DNA from: JBHIFE01 sp046760985
Lineage (GTDB): Bacteria > Chloroflexota > Dehalococcoidia > Dehalococcoidales > RBG-16-60-22
Direction of reading: 5' to 3'
DNA length: 31,693 bases
Assembly (NCBI GenBank): GCA_046760985.1
Contig: JBHIFE010000003.1
Location: 1 to 31,693 of the forward strand
The translations under genes and the position numbers were made by a program. The notes below the pieces were generated by a model. The model was not told the DNA's origin, did no database searches, and worked only from the letters and a program-made list of their open reading frames with translations. Every line of letters begins with the position of its first letter. Position 1 is the first letter of the stretch. This document shows positions 15,694 through 22,445 of this stretch, piece after piece.

Positions 15694-16620
15694 TTAACTC
15701 TGTGCCACAATGAACCTTTCCGCATAGATAGCAGCAATAGCGCCATCACCAGCGGCGGCAATGGCTTGTCGACCGGAGTTGGAGCGTATATCACCGGCAG
15801 CAAAAATGCCGGGTACCCCGGTCTCCATCTTACTGTCGGTAATGATAGCACCAGTAGCATCCAGGGGTAGGATGCCCTTGAGGTAGTCAGTATTAGGTTT
15901 AAACCCGATAGCGACAAAGACCCCGGATATATCCAGGACAGATTTTTCTCCAGTTTGCTGATTACGAAGCTTGAGCCGTTTAACCATGTCCTCGCCCTCA
16001 ATTTCATCAACTATGGTGTTCCATAGAAATTCAATTTTTGGCTCGGCAAAGGCTTTCTCCTGAATAATCCGGGTGGCACGCAGTTCCCCACGGCGGTGTA
16101 TTACTATGACCTTTGAGGCAAACTTGCTGATTTCAAGGGCTTCATTAATAGCCGCATTGCCACCACCGACTACCGCTACTGGCTGGTCTCTAAAGAAGAC
16201 CGCATCACAGCGAGCACAATAGGACACCCCTTTGCCGGTAAATTCTTCTTCTCCGGGAACACCCAACTTGATCCGGTCAGAGCCGTTAGCCACAATCACC
16301 GCTCGGCTGATAAAGTCACCCTCAGTAGTCTCTACCACTTTTTGCTTATCTTGAAGTCTAATAGCGGTAGCCTCGGCAATAATAGTTTTTAGCCCGTACT
16401 TGGTTGCCTGCCGATGTAATAATTCACCCAGCTCAAGACCGCTAATACCATCAGGAAAGCCGGGGAAGTTATCTATCTGCTCGGCATTTACTATCTGACC
16501 GCCGACCATCCCCCTCTCAATAAGCAGGCTATTGAGTCTAGCTCTGGAAGTGTAAAGCCCGGCAGTCAGTCCAGCCGGACCGCCACCAACAATAACTACA
16601 TCATAATTATTGTTTATCAA
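15694..16620 (-). CDS. trxB: Thioredoxin reductase
   Basis: A 308-residue FAD/NAD(P)H enzyme of the low-Mr thioredoxin reductase type. It has GGGPAG (12-17) for FAD, the redox pair C135-A-R-C138 (usual CATC), GGGNAA (about 152-157) with following HRR for NAD(P)H, and the C-terminal GD plus GRQAIAAAGDG FAD block. It reduces thioredoxin. Arginine in place of threonine between the active cysteines is uncommon; ferredoxin-type or flavodoxin-type electron donation cannot be excluded but NADPH residues (HRR) look normal. It follows the two thioredoxin-like genes on the same strand, with a hairpin repeat in between. Confidence 0.94.
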   Translation of the reverse strand: MINNNYDVVIVGGGPAGLTAGLYTSRARLNSLLIERGMVGGQIVNAEQIDNFPGFPDGISGLELGELLHRQATKYGLKTIIAEATAIRLQDKQKVVETTEGDFISRAVIVANGSDRIKLGVPGEEEFTGKGVSYCARCDAVFFRDQPVAVVGGGNAAINEALEISKFASKVIVIHRRGELRATRIIQEKAFAEPKIEFLWNTIVDEIEGEDMVKRLKLRNQQTGEKSVLDISGVFVAIGFKPNTDYLKGILPLDATGAIITDSKMETGVPGIFAAGDIRSNSGRQAIAAAGDGAIAAIYAERFIVAQS

Positions 16621-16624
16621 CCCG

Positions 16625-16695
16625 CCCCCTTTACCCCCCTCCCTTTATAAGGGGGGAATGGTCTTGTAGGAGAGGCTTCGCCTCTCTTTGACTCT
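16625..16695 (+). repeat. Dispersed hairpin repeat, copy A
   Basis: A C-rich start (CCCCCTT) is followed by one hairpin (16638-16656, 3-base loop) and a second one, GAGAGG-C-TTC-G-CCTCTC (16670-16686). The same order and much of the sequence recur at 31348-31433. It sits between the CX3C thioredoxin-like gene and trxB, in an otherwise 97-base gap. Confidence 0.7.
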
Positions 16696-16717
16696 CCTTT
16701 TAAAACTAACCCGCCAA

Positions 16718-17044
16718 TCATAGTCTGATTTCTATTTCAGCATCAATGGCATCCAGTAGCAGGCGAATATCAAATTGTCCTGAAATTCGGGGCTCACCAT
16801 TGATAACTAATATTGGTACGGGCAGGTCTTTAATTCCTGGGCTCAACTCTAAAGCACGATCACTTTCAGACAAGTCAATATACTCTAATTGTACTCTATC
16901 GCCAAACCTATCCTTAATTCTCTGTTTCACTAGAGTAAAGGCTTCGGCTGAAGACCAATCTACCCCACATTTGGTGTCACACTTCTCAGCCTTACTGTCA
17001 TCTACAATAATGATTTGAATATCTTGCTTACTCAAGAACCGCAT
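16718..17044 (-). CDS. Thioredoxin-like protein with CX3C motif
   Basis: A 108-residue protein of probable thioredoxin fold: beta strand IQIIIVDD (9-16), a Cys pair C22-DTK-C26, and a LPVPILVINGEP (74-85) segment that resembles the cis-proline loop and following strand of thioredoxins. The general look recalls YuzD-type or NrdH-like small redox proteins, but the spacing C-x3-C is not the usual CxxC. Its start overlaps the trxA stop by 17 bases and trxB follows, so it likely shares the same reduction system. A specific role is not known. Confidence 0.6.
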   Translation of the reverse strand: MRFLSKQDIQIIIVDDSKAEKCDTKCGVDWSSAEAFTLVKQRIKDRFGDRVQLEYIDLSESDRALELSPGIKDLPVPILVINGEPRISGQFDIRLLLDAIDAEIEIRL

Positions 17045-17354
17045 CCAAACTTCGCTTCAGCTCGGCTTTGGGCCTAAAGCCAATTATATTGGAGACGGGG
17101 TTCCCGTCTTTGAAGATAATCAGGGTAGGAATGCTCATTATGCCATATTTGCTCGGCGTCCTTGGGTTCTGGTCAACATCCAGCTTGGCAAAGCTTATCC
17201 TACCTTCGTATTCTTCGGCTAGTTCCTCCACTACTGGCGCCACCATACGGCAAGGTGCGCACCATGCCGCCCAAAAGTCAACTAGCACCGGTGTCTTTGC
17301 CTGTAGCACCGTTTGGTCAAAGTTACTGTCATCAACTGAGGTTGGTTTGCCCAT
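17028..17354 (-). CDS. trxA: Thioredoxin
   Basis: A 108-residue thioredoxin. The active site is W31-C32-A-P-C35 inside FWAAWCAPCRM, where the usual sequence is WCGPC, and IPTLIIF (about 77-83) gives the cis-proline. It reduces disulfides in proteins such as ribonucleotide reductase, recharged by TrxB encoded downstream. An ATG at 17354 is preceded by AGGAGGAAA. The gene overlaps the end of plsX by 23 bases and the start of the CX3C protein by 17 bases, so the plsX-trxA-trx-like row is coupled. Confidence 0.94.
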   Translation of the reverse strand: MGKPTSVDDSNFDQTVLQAKTPVLVDFWAAWCAPCRMVAPVVEELAEEYEGRISFAKLDVDQNPRTPSKYGIMSIPTLIIFKDGNPVSNIIGFRPKAELKRSLDAVLE

Positions 17355-18336
17355 AGATTTCCTCCTTAATCATCTGCAAGATATTTAGCTCTGCCATTTG
17401 TCTGGCTAAACCAATGGCATTTTTAATCGCCTTAGCCTGACTACGACCGTGAGCAATGATGATATTTCCATTCACCCCAAGAAGACACGCCCCACCATAC
17501 TCTCGGTAGTCCATTCTTTTGACCAATCCTATATCCCGAAGCAAATCACGTACCCGCAACTGGGAGGCACTGGAAAGGATATGCCCTATTTGTCGCGCCG
17601 AACTCAGGAAAGTGTCACTCAAACCCTCAATAGTCTTAATTACTATATTCCCGGTGAACCCATCGGCAACGATGACATCAGCAGTTACTTTTAATATATC
17701 CTGGGCTTCAACACTGCCAATAAAGTTCAAATTGTTAGCTTTTTTCAGAAGTTGGTAGCTTTCTTGAACCAGGCGGTTCCCCTTGGTTTCTTCACCGCCA
17801 TTACTGAGCAAACCGATACGCGGTAAACTGATGCCGAGAATATATTTACTATAGATAGCACCCATTTGAGCAAATTGAACTAAATGGTCTGGTCGGCAAT
17901 CAGCATTGGCACCGGCATCAATAAGGAGAGCCGGGGTAGATGGGGTGATGTCAAGGATACAGGCTATAGCCGGTCTTTCAATACCGGTCACCTTGCCCAG
18001 GCTGAGCAGCGCCGCACCTACCACGGCACCGGTATTGCCGGCAGAAACAAAGGCAGAAGCTTTGCCTTCTTTTACCAGGTTAATACCAACCACTATTGAG
18101 GAAGCTGGTTTGCTACGAATTGCTTTCATTGGTGATTCGTGAGGGTCAATGGTCTGGCTAGCCTCAACAATAGTTAAACCCGGTTTGCGCAAATGCCGAC
18201 CCGCCAGCACATGGAGTATGTCTCTCCTGCCCACCAGAGCAACATCCACCTCATACTCCTGGGTAGCTTTCATGGCTCCCTTGACTATTTCGTGGGGAGC
18301 ATAGTCCCCGCCGGCGGCATCAACGGCAATTATCAT
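17332..18336 (-). CDS. plsX: Phosphate acyltransferase PlsX
   Basis: A 334-residue enzyme of the PlsX family, which makes acyl-phosphate from acyl-ACP for glycerol-3-phosphate acylation by PlsY. The N-terminus IIAVDAAGGDYAPHEIVKGA (2-21) is the family signature (MGGD variant), and GNTGA (about 101-105) is another hallmark. Length is usual. Elsewhere in the window FakA and a DegV/FakB protein can make acyl-phosphate from exogenous fatty acids, so the two routes would meet at PlsY. It starts 13 bases after the activase gene stop and overlaps trxA at its 3' end. No fabH/fabD gene follows, as is common in other bacteria. Confidence 0.94.
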   Translation of the reverse strand: MIIAVDAAGGDYAPHEIVKGAMKATQEYEVDVALVGRRDILHVLAGRHLRKPGLTIVEASQTIDPHESPMKAIRSKPASSIVVGINLVKEGKASAFVSAGNTGAVVGAALLSLGKVTGIERPAIACILDITPSTPALLIDAGANADCRPDHLVQFAQMGAIYSKYILGISLPRIGLLSNGGEETKGNRLVQESYQLLKKANNLNFIGSVEAQDILKVTADVIVADGFTGNIVIKTIEGLSDTFLSSARQIGHILSSASQLRVRDLLRDIGLVKRMDYREYGGACLLGVNGNIIIAHGRSQAKAIKNAIGLARQMAELNILQMIKEEIYGQTNLS

Positions 18337-18349
18337 CTACTTCCTCAGC

Positions 18350-19324
18350 TTAAGATTTTGGGCTACCCGTGCTTCTTTCCCACAGGTCACAACGCCCACC
18401 CCATCGGGCAAGAACCGTACCATCAACCAAAAGCTGGTCTATCTCACATAAACTGGGGCAGGCTTGGCATTCAAAAGAAGAGGTATGATAATCTACCTCA
18501 CTTACGTCAAATCCAGCGAACTGGCTGCAGCTACGAGCATTCACCATCTCTTCCTGCACCAACAAGGCGGCACCTATCGCTCCCATGACCTCATGATGCA
18601 GCGGAACAATGACTTCAGTATCAAGCTCCTCTTGGAGTGCCCTGACTATGCCCCGGTTGAAGGCAACCCCTCCCTGAAATACCACTGGCGACTGGATATC
18701 CTTGCCTGAGCCAACATTGTTAAGGTAATTGCGGACTAATGCCTGGCACAAGCCATAGATAATATTTTCCGTCCGATGCCCCATTTGCTGTTTGTGAATC
18801 ATGTCTGATTCGGCAAAAACAGTGCATCGCCCGGCAATACGGACTGGCTGGTCGCTATTCAGTGCTCGCTGAGCAAACTCTTCCCGGCTCAGGTTAAGCC
18901 GCAGTGCCTGATGGTCAAGGAAGCTACCGGTACCAGCAGCACATATGGTGTTTAGTCCAAAGTCAGTTACTATTCCATTTCTAATAATGATAATCTTGCT
19001 ATCCTGTCCGCCAATTTCAATAACGGTCTGTACTTCCGGAATGTAATGCAAGGCAGCCACAGCATGGCAAGTAATCTCATTTTTGACTAAATCGGCACCA
19101 ACTATAACTCCAGCTAAATAGCGCGCACTACCAGTGGTAGCCACCCCACCAATCTCGGCATCTTCAGACAGTTGCTGCTCGATTTGCTTCAGCCCCTGCT
19201 GTACCATATCAATGGGTTTCCCCTGCGTCGGCAGATAGAGCTTGGCAACCAGCTCATCGCTCTTGTTTAGCACAGCAAACTTGGTAGTTACTGAGCCGAT
19301 ATCAATACCCAAATAGACTTCCAC
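18350..19324 (-). CDS. HgdC/BadF-type acyl-CoA dehydratase activase
   Basis: A 324-residue ASKHA-fold ATPase. GIDIGS (6-11) is the phosphate loop; C128 in ICAAGTGS and C167 in AGRCTVFAESD match the two cysteines that, in HgdC dimers, bridge one [4Fe-4S] cluster. The C-terminal extension adds C286-x2-C289-x3-C293 and C312, often seen in activases linked with DUF2229-type proteins. These ATPases inject a low-potential electron into 2-hydroxyacyl-CoA dehydratases or benzoyl-CoA reductase. No dehydratase subunit is nearby, so the partner must be elsewhere. Start is GTG at 19324 with AAGGAGAG upstream. The role in this organism is open. Confidence 0.85.
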   Translation of the reverse strand: MEVYLGIDIGSVTTKFAVLNKSDELVAKLYLPTQGKPIDMVQQGLKQIEQQLSEDAEIGGVATTGSARYLAGVIVGADLVKNEITCHAVAALHYIPEVQTVIEIGGQDSKIIIIRNGIVTDFGLNTICAAGTGSFLDHQALRLNLSREEFAQRALNSDQPVRIAGRCTVFAESDMIHKQQMGHRTENIIYGLCQALVRNYLNNVGSGKDIQSPVVFQGGVAFNRGIVRALQEELDTEVIVPLHHEVMGAIGAALLVQEEMVNARSCSQFAGFDVSEVDYHTSSFECQACPSLCEIDQLLVDGTVLARWGGRCDLWERSTGSPKS

Positions 19325-19353
19325 AATCTCTCCTTAGGTTTACCTATTGCCGG

Positions 19354-20568
19354 TTATTGTTTTCTCTGCCCAAATTCCTCTTTGATTCTGGTAACTATTT
19401 CCGGATTAGCCACCAAATCAACCACCGTCATGGCTAGTGCCTTAGCCGCATCAAGAAGCCCGCGGACACCTGCTTCTGAGGCAGCGGCTGAGGCAAATTG
19501 AGGGGAATGAATTAATACCTTTGTCTGAGCTATAGCTACTGAAGGATGAATGCTGGGCACTAGCTGACTAACATTACCCATATCACTGCTCCCAAAACTG
19601 TTAGTTGGGTCAAGGAGATGCACCTTGCGTCCCAGGGACTGCAGGTTTCGCCTAAACAGTCGAGCTAGAGTCAGATTGTTACGCAACGAAGCGTAGCGCA
19701 CCTCCCCCCACCTATATTTCAGTCTAGCACCACTAGCTGTAGCCGCGCCAGTAAAGCAGTTTAAGACCTTCTCTTTTAGTTCATCCAGATAATGGTCATC
19801 CTCAGCGCGCACGATAAAGTTGGCAGCACTGTGGGCAGGGACAATATTAGCCGCTTCACCGCCATCGGTAATAATACCGTGGACGCGGGCTTTATCCTTA
19901 ATATGCTGCCGCAGTGAATTAATGGCAGCAAACGATTGCAGCATCGCTTCCAGAGCATTAATGCCTGCCTCCGGTCGGGCGGCAGCGTGAGCCGCTTTGC
20001 CAAAAAATTCAACCTCCAGAGTTTGGCAAGCAAGGAATTTAGTGGTAGCCGTATTCTTCACGTTGGGATGCACCATCATGGCTATATCCACACCAGCAAA
20101 GGCGCCTCGGTTAGCCATTATTATCTTGCCTCCGTATAGCTCCTCACCAGGTGTGCCGATAACCAGGATAGTACCGCCGAATTGGTCAATAGCTGATTTA
20201 GAAGCTACTGCAGCAGCAACAGCGCCAGCAGCTATCAGGTTATGACCACAGGCATGACCAAGTTTAGGTAAAGCATCATATTCAGCCAGAACAGCAATAG
20301 CTGGCTTGCCTTGTCCGTAACTTCCCCGAAAAGCAGTTTGGAGCCCGCAAATGCCCTGTTCTATGGAGAAACCACTTTCCCTCAGATACTCAGTCAAGCA
20401 AGCTACTGCCTTGACTTCTTGGAAAGCTAGCTCGGGGTTAGAGTGTATTTTCAGACTCAGCTCGCTAAGCTGGTGACGACGAGCATCTATTTCGTCTATA
20501 ACTGAAGTTTTGAGTTTTTCTATGTCTAGACTTTCTTTCTGCACCGAGGGCGACTTTCTAACTGCCAC
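19354..20568 (-). CDS. M20 family amidohydrolase (AbgB/PM20D-like)
   Basis: A 404-residue zinc-type amidohydrolase of the M20D subfamily. Motifs include AEYDALPKLGHACGHN (95-110, metal ligands), GTPGEE (138-143, catalytic/metal glutamates) and MVHP (165-168), plus a later GSSDMGNVS segment. The set resembles p-aminobenzoyl-glutamate hydrolase subunit B and amidohydrolases acting on N-acyl amino acids or indole conjugates. A dimerisation lid domain lies between about residues 183 and 300. The start is GTG at 20568. A TATAAT ends eight bases before it, with no ribosome site, so a leaderless mRNA is likely. The substrate is unknown. The gene precedes the activase by 29 bases on the same strand. 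Confidence 0.85.
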   Translation of the reverse strand: MAVRKSPSVQKESLDIEKLKTSVIDEIDARRHQLSELSLKIHSNPELAFQEVKAVACLTEYLRESGFSIEQGICGLQTAFRGSYGQGKPAIAVLAEYDALPKLGHACGHNLIAAGAVAAAVASKSAIDQFGGTILVIGTPGEELYGGKIIMANRGAFAGVDIAMMVHPNVKNTATTKFLACQTLEVEFFGKAAHAAARPEAGINALEAMLQSFAAINSLRQHIKDKARVHGIITDGGEAANIVPAHSAANFIVRAEDDHYLDELKEKVLNCFTGAATASGARLKYRWGEVRYASLRNNLTLARLFRRNLQSLGRKVHLLDPTNSFGSSDMGNVSQLVPSIHPSVAIAQTKVLIHSPQFASAAASEAGVRGLLDAAKALAMTVVDLVANPEIVTRIKEEFGQRKQ

Positions 20569-20576
20569 AATAACCT

Positions 20577-20606
20577 ATTATAGCTTAAGGTAACCCAGAA
20601 TTTCTA
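20577..20606 (-). promoter_or_regulatory. Promoter of the M20 hydrolase
   Basis: Minus strand: TAGAAA (20601-20606), 18-base spacer, perfect TATAAT (20577-20582). The predicted start point coincides with the GTG start codon at 20568. Confidence 0.5.
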
Positions 20607-20643
20607 GCTTTAATTCGGGCCTAACAGAGATTTGATAGGGCAC

Positions 20644-21795
20644 TCAATCCCTTCCCCGTAAAAATATAAAACAGACGAGGGTCACCACAAGTATAGTAGC
20701 CCCCACAATACTGAAACTAGGATAGAAGCCGAAGTGGTCAATGAGATAACCTATTACTGGCGCTATTACGCCGGGACCTCCCCGGCTGCCGAAGTAGTAA
20801 ATACCAAGTACCGTCGAGCGACGACGCTCTGAGGTCCGGCTAACGAGGTAAGCTTCCGAAACCGGCATAGGGATATGCATAACCATGCCGATGGCAATGA
20901 GTACCACAGACACACTTAATCCGAAGGCTGCCAGGTTCAGTAGATAAATGACCGGACCGGCAATTAGGCAGGTCACTACCAGCACTGGTACCCTCCCTAT
21001 GCGGTCGGAGAGGTATCCGCCTAAAGGACCCGCCCAGAGCCCACCAGAGAAGACAAGAGCTACCATGGCGGCGGCTGCTTCCTTACTGACACCGAAGCGG
21101 TCAACCATGAACAATGGAATAAACGATATTGTGGACGTAATTAGGGCTAGGCTGGCTATGCTTAGAATGAGAAAGGCTACCAGCCGGCGCAAACCAGCCG
21201 GAGCGGGTGCTCCCTCAGGATGACCAACGGGCATCTGTTGTTTGGCTTTCCTGGTGTACCCCCGCCGTCCTAAGAGCACATAAAATATGATTCCAAATAA
21301 AATAGCGGGGATAGATATCGCGATGAATGAGCCCCGCCAGCCTAAGGCAGCAGCAATGGCAGCAGCGATTAGTGGGGTCAGGAAGTAGCTGGCAGTCCCA
21401 CCTATCTGGTGGATACCCAGTGCCCGACCTCGGTTCTTCGGCTCAACTGTCGCTGAGACAAGTGGGGCAGAGGCAGGGTGGTAGCCGCCACCCGTCGCTC
21501 CCAGCATCACCAAGAAGACAACCATCACGATATAGGTTGGGGAAAGACCGATCAGAAGTCCGGACAGTCCCACACCAGCGACGCCTATAGTGATTACAGC
21601 ACGGGGACCAATACGGTCGGCTAGCCACCCTGCTGGTAGCTGACCGATGCCATATGACACCAGGAATGCCGAGGCTAGCCACCCTACCTGAGTGTAATCA
21701 AGGGCAAAGTCGTCACGGATGAATGGTAAAAGCGGGGTCAGCAGTGCCTGCAGCAGGTGATGTCCAAAGTGAGCCAGCACGAAAAGCGGCAACAA
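20644..21795 (-). CDS. MFS transporter
   Basis: A major facilitator protein of 383 residues from the TTG at 21795, with about 12 hydrophobic helices. The loop between helices 2 and 3 reads GWLADRIGPR (57-66), the MFS signature, repeated in the second half as GGYLSDRIGRVP (about 259-270). The kind of substrate cannot be told; many relatives are annotated as sugar-phosphate/drug or fosmidomycin-type exporters. The TTG lacks a ribosome site. The frame stays open to 21834, where a GAGGAG precedes two ATT codons, so an ATT start (about 395-396 residues) is a real option. The gene lies 30-70 bases after tRNA-Gly on the same strand. Confidence 0.85.
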   Translation of the reverse strand: MLPLFVLAHFGHHLLQALLTPLLPFIRDDFALDYTQVGWLASAFLVSYGIGQLPAGWLADRIGPRAVITIGVAGVGLSGLLIGLSPTYIVMVVFLVMLGATGGGYHPASAPLVSATVEPKNRGRALGIHQIGGTASYFLTPLIAAAIAAALGWRGSFIAISIPAILFGIIFYVLLGRRGYTRKAKQQMPVGHPEGAPAPAGLRRLVAFLILSIASLALITSTISFIPLFMVDRFGVSKEAAAAMVALVFSGGLWAGPLGGYLSDRIGRVPVLVVTCLIAGPVIYLLNLAAFGLSVSVVLIAIGMVMHIPMPVSEAYLVSRTSERRRSTVLGIYYFGSRGGPGVIAPVIGYLIDHFGFYPSFSIVGATILVVTLVCFIFLRGRD

Positions 21796-21863
21796 CCCGG
21801 AAATAAATGAACGAAAACTGACGGTCTTAATAATAGCTCCTCAATCAGATAAAAATAACATTG

Positions 21864-21938
21864 TGGAGCGGGTGATGGGATTCGAACCCACGACGTCTTG
21901 CTTGGGAAGCAAGCACTCTTCCGCTGAGTTACACCCGC
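21864..21938 (-). tRNA. tRNA-Gly(CCC)
   Basis: Reading the minus strand, acceptor GCGGGTG (starting at 21938) pairs with CACCCGC (21868-21874), the anticodon stem CTTGC/GCAAG holds loop TTCCCAA giving anticodon CCC, and the T-arm reads GTGGG-TTCGAAT-CCCAT. A discriminator A and encoded CCA follow (21867-21864). A promoter sits just upstream at 21954-21982. Confidence 0.95.
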
Positions 21939-21953
21939 CCCAAAATTGTATCT

Positions 21954-21982
21954 ATTTTAGCCCAAAAAATCGTAGCTGTAAA
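21954..21982 (-). promoter_or_regulatory. Promoter of tRNA-Gly
   Basis: Minus strand: TTTACA (21977-21982), 17-base spacer, TAAAAT (21954-21959), five of six consensus bases in both boxes, ending 15 bases before the tRNA. It fires away from the promoter at 21997-22025. Confidence 0.7.
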
Positions 21983-21996
21983 GGGCAAGTACTTGC

Positions 21997-22025
21997 TTGC
22001 AAAGCGCACTCCTTTAGTGTATAAT
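21997..22025 (+). promoter_or_regulatory. Promoter of the zinc-ribbon gene
   Basis: TTGCAA (21997-22002), 17-base spacer, perfect TATAAT (22020-22025). The transcript would start near 22032, about 100 bases before the GTG start at 22135. I see no riboswitch-like fold in that leader. Confidence 0.7.
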
Positions 22026-22134
22026 ATTCTTCGGTTTCAGTGTAGGTTATCAAATACTCAGTTTAACCCCTAAATTTCTCGCGTATTGGATGACCAAAAC
22101 TCTAACCAATTAGTAGAATAGAGGAGGTCATCCA

Positions 22135-22440
22135 GTGGGCTTTCAAGACAAATCGCTCCAGTGCTCTGATTGCGGGGCTACCTTCACTTTTAGCGCTGAG
22201 GAACAAGAGTTCTTTGAGTCTAAAGGATACACTAACGAGCCCAAGCGCTGTCCGGCATGCCGCCAAGCCAGAAAGGAAGCGCGCTACGGAAGTTATGGCT
22301 ATGGCTACAGACCCCAGCGCCGAATGTTCCCCGCAGTATGTGCTCAGTGTGGCGTAGAGACCGAAGTACCTTTTGAACCACGGGAAGGCAGACCGGTTTA
22401 TTGTAGCGAGTGCTACAAAAAGGTTAGACTAACTAAATAG
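22135..22440 (+). CDS. Double zinc-ribbon protein of unknown function
   Basis: A 101-residue protein with two zinc ribbons: C10-x2-C13 with C39-x2-C42, and C69-x2-C72 with C90-x2-C93. The first half matches the 'probable zinc-ribbon' family with the FTFSAEEQEFFESKGYTNEP block (17-36); the second resembles CxxC-x(n)-CxxC-Y zinc-binding proteins common in Chloroflexi and cyanobacteria. A Gly/Tyr-rich linker (51-59) joins them. Start is GTG, with GAGGAGGT upstream. A strong promoter exists. The function is unknown; nucleic-acid binding is possible. It ends five bases before the stop of recG on the other strand. Confidence 0.85.
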   Translation: MGFQDKSLQCSDCGATFTFSAEEQEFFESKGYTNEPKRCPACRQARKEARYGSYGYGYRPQRRMFPAVCAQCGVETEVPFEPREGRPVYCSECYKKVRLTK

Positions 22441-22445
22441 ATAAT

